64,000 bases of DNA from an uncultured Caryophanales bacterium (lineage in GTDB: Bacteria; Bacillota_I; Bacilli_A; RFN20; CAG-826). Position 1 is the first letter of the stretch. Every line of letters begins with the position of its first letter. Location: positions 197,765 to 261,764 of the forward strand of contig CAMKPL010000002.1 of the NCBI GenBank assembly GCA_946414655.1. Direction: 5' to 3'. This document shows positions 38,334 to 47,038 of this stretch, one piece after another. Below the pieces are notes generated by a model. The model saw nothing but the letters and a program-made list of their open reading frames with translations, had not been told where the DNA came from and made no database searches. The translations under genes and the position numbers were made by a program.

Positions 38334-39614
38334 TTACTTAGCAATGTTTTCATTTAATAAGAAATCAGTAATGCGACGTTGACGGATTTCAGCTTTGAAA
38401 CGTGGTAAATCTTTACCAAGGATTTCTTTCACTTTGGCAAGTTCCATATGGTATTGATCGGCGATCTTAGCCATTTCGAATTCGACATCCGCATCACTCA
38501 CTTCGATTTTTTCTTCTTTCGCGATTTGTTCCATGACTAAGATAGCACGGAGGTTCTTTTCCGCGTCTTCATGCATCTTTTTGGACAAATCTTCTTCTTT
38601 TTGACCAGTGATTTGTAAGTATTGTTCAACAGTCATTCCACGAGATTGAACTTGTTGTTCTAAATTCTTTCTCATACCTTCGACTTCGTCATCGATCATT
38701 TCATGAGCGAGTTCGATCTTGGCATTTTTGGAAATTTCTTCAATCACTTTATTGAGAGCTTCATTAGTGGCACTTTGTTCTTTTTGGGCCTTAATTTGCT
38801 CTTTTTGGTATTTCTTAAGACCTTCAACATCTTTGACTTCTGGGATGTTTAAGTCTTTGATGAGTTCTTCATTTAATTCTGGAAGAACTTTTTCTTTTAC
38901 TTCGTGAATAGTGCATGTAAATGTCGCATCTTTACCAGCGAGTTCTGGAACGTATTGTTCTGGGAACTTCACTTTCACTTCAACGACTTCACCACTCTTT
39001 TTACCAACGAGTTGTTCTTCAAAGCCTGGAACAAAGGAATGGGAACCGAGTTCTAAAGAATAGTTTTCGGCTTTGCCACCTTCAAATTCTTTTCCATCAA
39101 CTTTACCAACAAAGTCCATGACAACGGTGTCACCAACTTTAGCTGGTTTTTCGCTGACGACTAAGGAAGCATTTCCAGCAACGAGTTTATCGATTGCTTC
39201 ATTAACTTCTTTTTCAGAAACGCTCACTTTGGCTTTTTCAATGTTTAGTCCTTTGTATTGGCCGAGTTTGACTTCTGGAGCAAGAACAATGATGAACTTA
39301 AGTTGAAGTTCAGTGTCGCTTACTTTAGTAACATCAACACTTGGACGAGCAAATGGTTGAAGTTTTTCTTCACGGAGGACTTCTTCATAAGCAGGTTGAA
39401 GCATTAAATTAATCGCTTCGTTAAAAATCTTTCCAGCATCGATGTGTTGACGAGCAAGACTTTCTGGGGCTTTGCCTTTACGGAAGCCTTTGATTTCGAG
39501 TTCGCTAGCTAACTTTTGGAACGCTTTTGATTGGGCGTCTTTCCAAGTTAATTCATCAACGTCGCAAACGACTTCGACTTTGGAATTTTCTAATTTATTG
39601 ACGACTCTTTTCAT
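38334..39614 (-). CDS. tig: Trigger factor
   Basis: Tig is the ribosome-bound folding chaperone and peptidyl-prolyl isomerase. It has the ribosome-binding signature GFRKGKAPESLARQH (about residues 42-56), the FKBP domain (VGDTVVMDFVGKVDGKEFEGG) and the helical C-domain. The start at 39614 (MKRVVNKLENSKVEV) follows AAGGAGAT; the track start at 39668 is upstream of this site. Length 426 is normal. Confidence 0.96.
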   Translation of the reverse strand: MKRVVNKLENSKVEVVCDVDELTWKDAQSKAFQKLASELEIKGFRKGKAPESLARQHIDAGKIFNEAINLMLQPAYEEVLREEKLQPFARPSVDVTKVSDTELQLKFIIVLAPEVKLGQYKGLNIEKAKVSVSEKEVNEAIDKLVAGNASLVVSEKPAKVGDTVVMDFVGKVDGKEFEGGKAENYSLELGSHSFVPGFEEQLVGKKSGEVVEVKVKFPEQYVPELAGKDATFTCTIHEVKEKVLPELNEELIKDLNIPEVKDVEGLKKYQKEQIKAQKEQSATNEALNKVIEEISKNAKIELAHEMIDDEVEGMRKNLEQQVQSRGMTVEQYLQITGQKEEDLSKKMHEDAEKNLRAILVMEQIAKEEKIEVSDADVEFEMAKIADQYHMELAKVKEILGKDLPRFKAEIRQRRITDFLLNENIAK

Positions 39615-39644
39615 AAGTATCTCCTTTTCGAATGAGCATTGTAA

Positions 39645-39673
39645 AGTATATGTAAATATACACTTCAATGCAA
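39645..39673 (-). promoter_or_regulatory. Promoter of tig-lon-ysxC
   Basis: TTGCAT (39668-39673), 17-nt spacer, TATACT (39645-39650), facing tig. Confidence 0.65.
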
Positions 39674-39694
39674 CTAGAAAGATAATTATTTATA

Positions 39695-40588
39695 TTAGAT
39701 TTTGATTGGTGGGGTTTTATCTAAAATCTCTTGAATCTTTGATGCAAGAGAAGAGTCGAATGTCGGTTTTTGTTGTAAATAACCCATGGCGATATAAACA
39801 AACGCCTGGGCTAATTCAATAATTCCATCCTCATAAATGTCTTGAGGATAAGTATCTAAAATGTAGCAATTAAATAAGTGAAGTGCGGTCTCACTAATCG
39901 ACGTATCTCCATCAGAAAACAGAGTGATTTGACGGCAGACTTCATTAAAATCTTCATGCATAAACGGCGGGGTAATTTTAGCAGGGTTAACCACCACCAT
40001 TTTGTCTTGAACAACGATCGAGATTTCGGAGTCATATTTTTGGTCAACAAGACAGATCAAAACATATGTTCGAAAGTTGGGGTGAACGTCTCTTCTTTTT
40101 AAGAAAACACGAATACTATCAATCAATAGATTGATGTTATAGTTCTTTAGTTGAAAAATTGTTTGCGCGATCTCACTTGGAGTTGTACCAGTTTCAAGGG
40201 TCTCAAACACCTCATCAAGAGGGATTAAATTAGACCCTTTTTTCTGGTGTGCTTCATCCTCAATTCGCGTCTTCATTTCACGTAAGAATTCTTCGACTTC
40301 TTGTGAGATATATGGAAGGTTTTCATAATGACGTAATTTGATGCGTGCTTCATCGAAAAGCTTCTCACTTAAAAGAAGCTCAAAATGCATCTTCATTAAT
40401 TGAAATGGATAAGAAGTTTCCAAAACTGGTTGATATCGATCAATCTCATCTAGTGCTTCTTTTCGTTTACCTTGCTGAACAAGCGCACTAAGCACAAGAA
40501 AACGTTCTTTTGGATCATGAGAATCACCAATAAGTTTGATCATTAGATCAAAGTTCTTTTGTTCAAATAACTCTTCAATCTTATTCAC
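39695..40588 (-). CDS. TPR-like helical protein of unknown function (resembles DUF3196 of Mollicutes)
   Basis: The protein is almost wholly helical with tetratricopeptide-like spacing in the first 110 residues (FLVLSALVQQGKRKEALDEI, ELLLSEKLFDEARIKL) and again in the last 80. The match to the Mollicutes family DUF3196 is from memory and uncertain. The track begins at 40624; I choose the GTG at 40588 (297 residues) because a TATAAT at 40596-40601 lies 7 nt upstream and the ATG at 40597 falls inside that -10 box. It lies between hppA and tig. Confidence 0.6.
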   Translation of the reverse strand: MNKIEELFEQKNFDLMIKLIGDSHDPKERFLVLSALVQQGKRKEALDEIDRYQPVLETSYPFQLMKMHFELLLSEKLFDEARIKLRHYENLPYISQEVEEFLREMKTRIEDEAHQKKGSNLIPLDEVFETLETGTTPSEIAQTIFQLKNYNINLLIDSIRVFLKRRDVHPNFRTYVLICLVDQKYDSEISIVVQDKMVVVNPAKITPPFMHEDFNEVCRQITLFSDGDTSISETALHLFNCYILDTYPQDIYEDGIIELAQAFVYIAMGYLQQKPTFDSSLASKIQEILDKTPPIKI

Positions 40589-40595
40589 GTGTAAC

Positions 40596-40601
40596 ATTAT
40601 A
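40596..40601 (-). promoter_or_regulatory. -10 box of the TPR gene (leaderless GTG)
   Basis: Perfect TATAAT 7 nt before GTG 40588 and directly after the T run of the hppA terminator. The -35 is poor. Confidence 0.45.
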
Positions 40602-40605
40602 TAAC

Positions 40606-40634
40606 AAAAATCGCACATATACACGTGCGATTAA
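40606..40634 (-). terminator. Terminator of hppA
   Basis: AATCGCAC / GTGCGATT hairpin followed by TTTTT on the minus strand, 20 nt after hppA and immediately before the next -10 box. Confidence 0.75.
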
Positions 40635-40654
40635 TGTTATTGATTAAATAATAA

Positions 40655-42850
40655 TTATTTAACGATGAGACTCCAAACGGACCAACCGCTAGAGATCATT
40701 GGTGCCATAATTAAGGCAATAACACTCATCAATTTGATGAGAATATCCATTGTTGGACCAGCAGTGTCTTTTAAAGGATCACCAACGGTATCACCTGTTA
40801 CAGCAGCATGGTGAGCTTCTGTTCCCTTCTTACCAATTTGTTCGATGTATTTCTTGGCGTTATCCCAGGCACCACCGGAGTTTGCCATGAAGATCGCGAG
40901 CATTCCAGAGGAGGCAAGGCCACCGATTAAGAGAGCTCCTAATCCGGCTTTACCTAGAAGCACACCAACAAGAATTGGAGTGACAACAGCGACGATTCCA
41001 GGAACAATCATCTCTTTTAGAGATGCGCGTGTTGCAATATCAATACAACGGTTGTAATCTGGTTTTTCAGTTCCAGCAAGAATTCCTGGGTGTTCTTGGA
41101 ATTGTTGTCTAATTTCTAGAACCATCTTATTCGCAGCTTTACCGACTGAGTTGATGACTAAACTTGAGAATAAGAATGGAACCATGACACCGATTAAGAT
41201 GCCGATGACAAATGGTGTGACGTCAACGGTCATGTTTGTGTAGGCTGAGTTTGCGGTAATGTCTTCAATTAAGCCACTAACTTGTCCATAGGACAAAACA
41301 AGAGCTAAAGCAGTGAATGTGGCTGAACCAGTACAGAAACCTTTACCAACAGCGGCTGTGGTATTTCCAACAGCGTCAAGATGGTCAGTGATTTCACGAA
41401 CTTCTGGACGTAATCCGCTCATTTGGGCAAGTCCACCAGCGTTATCGCTGATTGGACCATAACCATCAACAGAAATGGTAATACCGGCTGTGGAAAGCAT
41501 TCCAACAGCAGCTAAACCGATACCATAGATACCAAAGCAGAAGTAAGCAAGGATGATACCAACTGATAAAGCGATCACTGTTGCGGCAGTAGATTTCATA
41601 CCACTGGCAAAGCCAGCAATGATGTTTGTGGCGTGTCCAGTTTCACTTTCTTTAGCGATATGTTTGACGGTCTTATAATCGGCAGAAGTGTAGATTTCAG
41701 CAATCTTACCAACAGCAACACCACAAGCTAGACCTGCTGCAACAGCAGCAATGGCCCATGGAGCAGCGTGTCCGTCGACGGACATAAAGCTTCCGTCAGC
41801 ATTCCTTAGATAGAAGACACTAAGGAAGACACTAGCAACAATAACAATACCAACGGCAATATATGTCGCAATGTCGAGTGTTTTTTGTGGATCTTTCCAC
41901 TCTCTTAATCTTATGATTAAGACAGAAATAATGGAGGCAATAATACCTAAACCAGCTAAGGCCAGTGGGAAGATGACTAAACGAATGTTTAGATTAGCTA
42001 ATGCATCTTGTCCTTTTCCAAGTTCAGTTTGAATAAAAACAGTTGCAAGAGTCATCGCCGAGACAATGGAACCAACATAGGATTCACATAAGTCACTAGA
42101 CATACCAGCAATATCACCAACGTTGTCTCCAACGTTATCAGCAATTGTCGCTGGGTTACGAGCATCGTCTTCATCAATGTTTGCTTCGATCTTACCAACA
42201 ATATCGGCACCGACGTCAGCACATTTGGTATAAATACCACCGCCAACACGGCCAAATAAAGCAACCATTGAGCAACCTAAGCCATAACCAGTAATAATGT
42301 GGCTGGCTTCTAAGACAGCTTTGATTGAATCACCACCATTTGTAGCATTTAAGATGCCATAGGCAGCGAAGAATAAACCAGTTAAGCCAATTAATCCAAA
42401 GCCCACAACACAAAGGCCTAAAACAGCACCACCAGAGAAGGCAACGTGCAAAGCACGTGGTAAGCCATGCTCGTTAGCAGCATCAGCTGTTCGAGAGTTT
42501 GCGTTAGTGGCACTTAACATACCGACTAAACCAGCAAGGGCACTAAATGTTGCACCAACAACGAAGCAGATGGCACTTTCCCATCCGACTCCTTCAGCAG
42601 ATTTGAAGGCAGGAATAAATCCTAAGCCAACAAAAACTAATGCAACAATAGCGATGAACGGAACAATAATCTTAAATTCACGCTTTAAGAATGTAATCGC
42701 ACCACTACGAATGTATGCGGCGTTATTGGCAACATCCTTATTCACAACTTTAAGTTTTTTGATTTTGTGATAAATGAGAAAAACATATCCAATTGTGATT
42801 GCAGCAATGAATAAGACACAAGTTAATAAAATTAAATTTACTTTTTCCAT
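40655..42850 (-). CDS. hppA: Membrane-bound, ion-pumping pyrophosphatase (K+-dependent type)
   Basis: HppA couples pyrophosphate hydrolysis to pumping of Na+ and/or H+ across the membrane. It has about 16 membrane helices in 731 residues, and the pyrophosphate-binding loops [21 protein letters not shown] and [14 protein letters not shown]. The [10 protein letters not shown] segment carries Ala where K+-independent enzymes have Lys, so it should need K+; K+-dependent enzymes are often Na+ pumps. The Na+ versus H+ choice is inferred and not settled by sequence alone. AAGGAGGTC precedes the start. Confidence 0.94.
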   Translation of the reverse strand: MEKVNLILLTCVLFIAAITIGYVFLIYHKIKKLKVVNKDVANNAAYIRSGAITFLKREFKIIVPFIAIVALVFVGLGFIPAFKSAEGVGWESAICFVVGATFSALAGLVGMLSATNANSRTADAANEHGLPRALHVAFSGGAVLGLCVVGFGLIGLTGLFFAAYGILNATNGGDSIKAVLEASHIITGYGLGCSMVALFGRVGGGIYTKCADVGADIVGKIEANIDEDDARNPATIADNVGDNVGDIAGMSSDLCESYVGSIVSAMTLATVFIQTELGKGQDALANLNIRLVIFPLALAGLGIIASIISVLIIRLREWKDPQKTLDIATYIAVGIVIVASVFLSVFYLRNADGSFMSVDGHAAPWAIAAVAAGLACGVAVGKIAEIYTSADYKTVKHIAKESETGHATNIIAGFASGMKSTAATVIALSVGIILAYFCFGIYGIGLAAVGMLSTAGITISVDGYGPISDNAGGLAQMSGLRPEVREITDHLDAVGNTTAAVGKGFCTGSATFTALALVLSYGQVSGLIEDITANSAYTNMTVDVTPFVIGILIGVMVPFLFSSLVINSVGKAANKMVLEIRQQFQEHPGILAGTEKPDYNRCIDIATRASLKEMIVPGIVAVVTPILVGVLLGKAGLGALLIGGLASSGMLAIFMANSGGAWDNAKKYIEQIGKKGTEAHHAAVTGDTVGDPLKDTAGPTMDILIKLMSVIALIMAPMISSGWSVWSLIVK

Positions 42851-42874
42851 GTCCGACCTCCTTTTTGCTCGTTT

Positions 42875-42903
42875 ATTTTATATGCACGCGTAGGAGAACG
42901 CAA
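42875..42903 (-). promoter_or_regulatory. Promoter of hppA
   Basis: TTGCGT (42898-42903), 17-nt spacer, TAAAAT (42875-42880), followed by a leader with AAGGAGG. Confidence 0.6.
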
Positions 42904-42908
42904 GAAAA

Positions 42909-42941
42909 AAATAAAAGTGCCTTTTTAAGACACTTTTAATT
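42909..42941 (-). terminator. Terminator after the degV gene
   Basis: AAAAGTGTC / GGCACTTTT hairpin with a T-rich tail on the minus strand, between degV and the hppA promoter. Confidence 0.7.
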
Positions 42942-42960
42942 TTTATTTTTAATCTAAAGA

Positions 42961-43830
42961 TTAACGATGTTTCGCGTGGAACGAGACAGAAACGCAGTCT
43001 GGTCCAGAGTGACATCCATTCGTTGGGTTAACACAACGGACTTCAAAGTTGAGTTTTCCAAACTTTTCAATCAGTTTTTGCTTAACAATTTCCACACCTT
43101 CTGGGAAGTCGGTATGAGTAATGACGACACGGTGATCAGCAATATTTTCTTCTAAGTCTTCAACGATTTGGATAATGCGGGCAATGGCATTTTGTCTTCC
43201 ACGGGCTTTTTCAACGGTGACCATCTTACCGTCTTTATCTAGGCAGATGATTGGCTTAATGCCGATGATTCCACCCATTAAAGCGGCAAAGCCGCTAACA
43301 CGTCCACTTTTAGCAAAGAACTTTAAGTTATCGGCGTATAAATAGCAGGCGGTATGGTCAGTGTTTTCGATAGCAAATTTTCGAATTTCTTCTAAAGAGT
43401 GATTTCCTTCTAAAATGTATTCGATAATTTCGATACCAGCGAGATAAGCGCAACCAGTAATACCTTTGGTATTAAATGTTTCAATAAATCGATCTGGATA
43501 TTCTTCTTTTAAGATCTCTTGAGCTAAGCGAAGAGAATTAAAAGTGGAACTTAATGCATGGGAGAAGGACACGTAAAGAATATCTTTGCCTTCCTTAAAA
43601 TATGGTTCAAATAAGGCGACATATTCTTCTGGGTTAACAGCAGATGTTGATGGGACAACACCGCTACGAAGCTTGTCATAAAACGCATGGAAATCGATCG
43701 ACTCATAATCAACATATGGATAAACGTTTTTACCTTCCCATTCGTATGGCATGGAAATCATTCCAAGGTCATACTTTTTAACATCTTCTAAGGTAAAATC
43801 GGAATCAGAGTCAACAAATATTTTATACAT
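42961..43830 (-). CDS. DegV family fatty-acid-binding protein
   Basis: DegV/FakB proteins hold a fatty acid for phosphorylation by the FakA kinase. The start YKIFVDSDSDF, the lipid-site motif STSAVNPEEY and FSHALSSTFNSLR, and GFAALMGGIIGIKPI are typical. Length 289 is normal. FakA is not in the window, so the FakB role is inferred from family. AAAGGAAG precedes the start; it follows the acetyltransferase-like gene by 28 nt. Confidence 0.88.
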   Translation of the reverse strand: MYKIFVDSDSDFTLEDVKKYDLGMISMPYEWEGKNVYPYVDYESIDFHAFYDKLRSGVVPSTSAVNPEEYVALFEPYFKEGKDILYVSFSHALSSTFNSLRLAQEILKEEYPDRFIETFNTKGITGCAYLAGIEIIEYILEGNHSLEEIRKFAIENTDHTACYLYADNLKFFAKSGRVSGFAALMGGIIGIKPIICLDKDGKMVTVEKARGRQNAIARIIQIVEDLEENIADHRVVITHTDFPEGVEIVKQKLIEKFGKLNFEVRCVNPTNGCHSGPDCVSVSFHAKHR

Positions 43831-43858
43831 ATTTCTTCCTTTCTAATTTATTTATAAA

Positions 43859-44986
43859 TTAAAGCGACTTAACGTAGCAACGACGACGCTTGTTTTCAAA
43901 GCGATCGAAGTATTGCCACTGACTTAAGACTTGGTGGTTGGTTGTTAGGTTAAGAAGAGTCTCACCATAATCAACATCACCACTGCTTAACATTTCAATC
44001 AGTTTATTTAAGAAAACTGCACTGACGCCTTTGCTTTGGTATTCTGGAACAACGCCAATTAAAGCAAAATCAACCACTTTTGGTTTACGAACAGCTTTTA
44101 AAATACGAATGATACCAAGTGGTGTGAGGTGACCTCTCGATTTTCTCACAGCTTCTTGAATGGAAGGAATCACAAAGGCAAAACCGACGATATTTTCCTT
44201 TTCATCCACTAAGACTGGTAGGTATTTGTTATTGATTAAGAGTTTAAATTGGGCTTCAAGACTATCCTTCATCTTTTGGGTCCAAGGAACAACACCATAA
44301 ATATCTTTATAAGTTTCGTCTAAAGTCTTAAAGAAACCATCTTTAACTTTGTTAATGTATTTTGATTTGGAGCAATTAATATCCACAAAGTGGAGATTAT
44401 TAATTTTTGTGACGTGATCAGCAATACGTTTAATCTTTGGCGCGATCGCCGGATCTTTTGACGCACGAATTTGGGCTTCAATCCATTCAACTTCGGTTTC
44501 ATAACCACATTTAGTGATTAAATCTTCATAGTAATCGTAGTTATATTCTTCTTCGAAGCAGCATGGTTGATCAAAACCCCAAACAAGAAGACCTTCTCTT
44601 TCAAGATCAGAGAAGTTTAATGGTCCGCACATCGTGTCCATACCTTCGTTTCGGGCCCATTCTTCACCGGCTTTGAATAAAGCTTTAACTACTTCTAAGT
44701 CATTTATAAAATGAATTCGAGAGAAACGAGCACGTTTTTCATGATGCATTTCATTATATTGGTGTTGGATAATTATTTGGATTCTGCCGGCGATTTTGCC
44801 ATCTTTATAGGCGAGGAAACACTTGTGATGGGCAACATCACTATAAGTGGATTTATCAGTGAAGATCTTTAGTTCATCACCATAAAGTGATGGAACATAA
44901 AGAGAACTTTTTGGATATAGTTTTAGAGGGAACTTAACAAATTCTCGTTGTTGTTTTTTAGTTTCAACAGGAACGACTTGAATCAT
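43859..44986 (-). CDS. GNAT-fold protein of the YghO type
   Basis: The 375-residue protein has two GNAT-like halves: MCGPLNFSDLEREGLLVWGFD in the first and FALIGVVPEYQSKGVSAVFLNKLIE, an acetyl-CoA-binding-like segment, in the second. It resembles the YghO family of uncharacterised proteins found in many anaerobes. No substrate can be named. A AAGGAG site precedes the start. A strong promoter and an inverted repeat lie upstream. Confidence 0.7.
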   Translation of the reverse strand: MIQVVPVETKKQQREFVKFPLKLYPKSSLYVPSLYGDELKIFTDKSTYSDVAHHKCFLAYKDGKIAGRIQIIIQHQYNEMHHEKRARFSRIHFINDLEVVKALFKAGEEWARNEGMDTMCGPLNFSDLEREGLLVWGFDQPCCFEEEYNYDYYEDLITKCGYETEVEWIEAQIRASKDPAIAPKIKRIADHVTKINNLHFVDINCSKSKYINKVKDGFFKTLDETYKDIYGVVPWTQKMKDSLEAQFKLLINNKYLPVLVDEKENIVGFAFVIPSIQEAVRKSRGHLTPLGIIRILKAVRKPKVVDFALIGVVPEYQSKGVSAVFLNKLIEMLSSGDVDYGETLLNLTTNHQVLSQWQYFDRFENKRRRCYVKSL

Positions 44987-45003
44987 ATTATTACTCCTTA
45001 AAT

Positions 45004-45036
45004 TTAATACTTAACAACAAAGTCGCTAAGTATTAA
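45004..45036. repeat. 10-bp perfect inverted repeat in the leader of the YghO-like gene
   Basis: TTAATACTTA and TAAGTATTAA, 13 nt apart, sit directly after the predicted start point of the YghO-like gene. It can be an operator or an mRNA hairpin. Confidence 0.8.
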
Positions 45037-45046
45037 CAACGTGAGT

Positions 45047-45075
45047 ATTATAATTCATGTATGCGTGCGTGTAAA
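45047..45075 (-). promoter_or_regulatory. Promoter of the YghO-like gene and degV
   Basis: TTTACA (45070-45075), 17-nt spacer, perfect TATAAT (45047-45052). Confidence 0.75.
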
Positions 45076-45087
45076 TAGAAAAGAAAA

Positions 45088-45118
45088 TTAAAAACCACAC
45101 TCTTACGAATGTGGTTCT
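45088..45118 (-). terminator. Terminator after the SHOCT-type membrane protein
   Basis: AACCACA / TGTGGTT hairpin with a T5 tail on the minus strand, 22 nt after the stop. Confidence 0.75.
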
Positions 45119-45140
45119 TAATACAAATTAATTTGTGAAA

Positions 45141-45590
45141 TTATTTATGAAGACCAAGAATTTCGTTGCGTTTTTGGATGAATTCTCTTTCAGTGATGAT
45201 TCCTTCATTGTAGAAATCTTTCCACTTCATGATCTTTTCAACTTGAGCATCGCCTTCTTCTTCCTTGCAGCATTTGCAAGAATCTTTACCACGAATAACT
45301 TGGATCTTCTTGAAGATGTGTTCGAATGCCCACATAACGATGGATCCAACAACGAGGAAGAATGAGAAAGCAGCTAAGCCACCCGCAAAGACGGTCCAGA
45401 CATAAGCAACGGCATCGGCTCCGCTTAATCCAGAAGCTTCTTCAACGAGAGTGTAGTCGATAGCTTCACCATCAAATACGAGTAATGATGCTGAACTAAA
45501 AAGACCAAGAGCGATGAATAAGACTGCTAAAATAAAGAGCCAAATCTTCACATAATGGAAAATACGTTCCCAAACATGTAATGCTTTCAT
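45141..45590 (-). CDS. Two-helix membrane protein with C-terminal SHOCT-like motif
   Basis: The 149-residue protein has two membrane helices (about 15-36 and 66-92), a short Cys-rich segment (CKCCKEE) and a C-terminal SHOCT-like stretch (KWKDFYNEGIITEREFIQKR). SHOCT motifs are oligomerisation-type tags in small membrane proteins; no function is known. AAAGGAGAT precedes the start. Confidence 0.65.
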   Translation of the reverse strand: MKALHVWERIFHYVKIWLFILAVLFIALGLFSSASLLVFDGEAIDYTLVEEASGLSGADAVAYVWTVFAGGLAAFSFFLVVGSIVMWAFEHIFKKIQVIRGKDSCKCCKEEEGDAQVEKIMKWKDFYNEGIITEREFIQKRNEILGLHK

Positions 45591-45613
45591 AGATAATCTC
45601 CTTTCCTGTTGTT

Positions 45614-45642
45614 ATTTTATTCTTATAAAGAACAAAAATCAA
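45614..45642 (-). promoter_or_regulatory. Promoter of the SHOCT-type gene
   Basis: TTGATT (45637-45642), 17-nt spacer, TAAAAT (45614-45619). Confidence 0.6.
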
Positions 45643-45744
45643 TTTATATTTCCCACGTATACAAGCGTCTAAAAATGACAAAAGTAAAAATCACCAGCAA
45701 TTCTCGGTTAAAATCGGAAATTTTCAAAAAAATTTAAAGCAAAA

Positions 45745-45774
45745 TTCGCATATTTTTTTAAAGAGATATACAAT
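45745..45774 (+). promoter_or_regulatory. Leaderless-type promoter of the YggS-like gene
   Basis: TTCGCA (45745-45750), 18-nt spacer, TACAAT (45769-45774), then 6 nt to the ATG. Confidence 0.6.
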
Positions 45775-45780
45775 AGAGTC

Positions 45781-46425
45781 ATGATCAGAAAAGACATAAA
45801 AACCTTTGCAAAATCCATACCAAATGACGTCAAACTTGTTGTAGCGAGCAAATATTATGATGTTAATGACCTCTCGGTGCTTGTCGAAGATGGAATTAAA
45901 GACTTTGGAGAGAACCGAGTCGACTCGTTTTTGCCGAAGTATGAATATTTCAAAACAACGGGTGTTTGCTGGCATTTTATTGGACATTTGCAAAGAAACA
46001 AAGCCAAAAAAATTCTTAATAAAATTGATTATTTACATTCATTAGACTCCCTTGAACTTGCCAAGATGATTAATGAAGTTCGAGAGAATAAACTACCAAC
46101 GCTGATCGAAGTCTCTGTAAATGAAGAAGAGAACAAAAATGGAGTTAAAATCGCTCAATTAGATGAATTTGTTCAAGAGGTGCTGAAATATCCAAAAATA
46201 GATTTAAAAGGTCTAATGATGATGGCCATTGATGGTTCAACTGAGGAAAGTCTCCACCACCAATTCGCTAAACTTCGAGAAGTTAGAGACCATCTTGAAA
46301 AGAAATTCCAGATTAAACTTCCTGAGTTATCAATGGGAATGTCTCACGACTATAAAATAGCAATAGAAGAAGGCGCAACAATAATTCGCCTGGGGCATAT
46401 CATCTCTGAAGAATATAAAAATTAA
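45781..46425 (+). CDS. Pyridoxal phosphate homeostasis protein (YggS/PLPBP)
   Basis: PLPBP binds PLP through a lysine and buffers it, with no known catalysis. The lysine motif LVVASKYY, GENRVDSF, WHFIGHLQRNK, and LSMGMSHDYKIAIEEGATIIRLG are all present. Length 214 is a little under the usual 225-230. No Shine-Dalgarno; the ATG is 6 nt from the -10 box. In many Firmicutes it sits near ftsZ, but here it is alone. Confidence 0.92.
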   Translation: MIRKDIKTFAKSIPNDVKLVVASKYYDVNDLSVLVEDGIKDFGENRVDSFLPKYEYFKTTGVCWHFIGHLQRNKAKKILNKIDYLHSLDSLELAKMINEVRENKLPTLIEVSVNEEENKNGVKIAQLDEFVQEVLKYPKIDLKGLMMMAIDGSTEESLHHQFAKLREVRDHLEKKFQIKLPELSMGMSHDYKIAIEEGATIIRLGHIISEEYKN

Positions 46426-46451
46426 AAAGTGCATCGCGTGGATGCACTTTT
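46425..46451. terminator. Bidirectional terminator between convergent genes
   Basis: AAAAGTGCATC / GATGCACTTTT, a perfect 11-bp stem with a 5-nt loop, flanked by A and T runs. It can serve both the YggS-like gene and the membrane protein gene on the other strand. Confidence 0.85.
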
Positions 46452-46470
46452 AAATATAGAAAGAGAAATA

Positions 46471-47025
46471 TTATTTCTTTTGAGCAAGTTCTGGCATGTA
46501 ATAGTGGGAACGGAATACTGGAACAGCCATGCAAGCATTAACAAGGGCCGCAACAATATATAAAGCCATCACCACATACCAGAAAGCTGGAATGATCGAA
46601 TGATCATAAACAACAGCAATCACGCAGAAGACTGCATCAACTACGCAAAGACCTGCATTAACTAAGCAGAGAACTGGAAGTGTTTTGCTTGGTGTCATTT
46701 TTTCTTTTGGAAAAGCAAATTTGAATGATTTTGCGATCACAACAATTGCAAGAACAAGTGTTGCAAAGAAGAGTAGGAAGCAGAACATTCCCATCATTTG
46801 GTGATGAGCATCAGGAATTGGCTGTTTGGTTGTTTTATCAACTAAACCAATTACGCCAAAGGCGACAATACTTTGCCCGTATTCATCAGTTCCTTTAGAA
46901 AGCTGGAATGCAACAAAGGCAACGAGAACTACAACAGTGACAAACGCGGATAAACCAAGCATAATTTTCGCTAAAAGTTTGTAGTTTGATAATGTTTTGG
47001 CAATATTACGAATAAATTGTTTCAT
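46471..47025 (-). CDS. Four-helix membrane protein of unknown function
   Basis: The 184-residue protein has four hydrophobic segments (about 20-42, 76-98, 110-134, 142-165) and short polar loops. I do not recognise the family. AGGAGGT precedes the start and it follows the 493-residue membrane protein by 13 nt, so the two are likely co-expressed. Confidence 0.6.
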   Translation of the reverse strand: MKQFIRNIAKTLSNYKLLAKIMLGLSAFVTVVVLVAFVAFQLSKGTDEYGQSIVAFGVIGLVDKTTKQPIPDAHHQMMGMFCFLLFFATLVLAIVVIAKSFKFAFPKEKMTPSKTLPVLCLVNAGLCVVDAVFCVIAVVYDHSIIPAFWYVVMALYIVAALVNACMAVPVFRSHYYMPELAQKK

Positions 47026-47038
47026 ATTTACCTCCTAA

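Noticed and set aside
40588-40624. ATG starts at 40597 and upstream for the TPR gene
   Set aside because: They lie in the -10 box or in the hppA terminator; the GTG at 40588 is 7 nt after TATAAT.
45724-45993. Minus-strand 89-residue ORF opposite the YggS-like gene
   Set aside because: It is antisense to a clear family member and lacks a ribosome-binding site.
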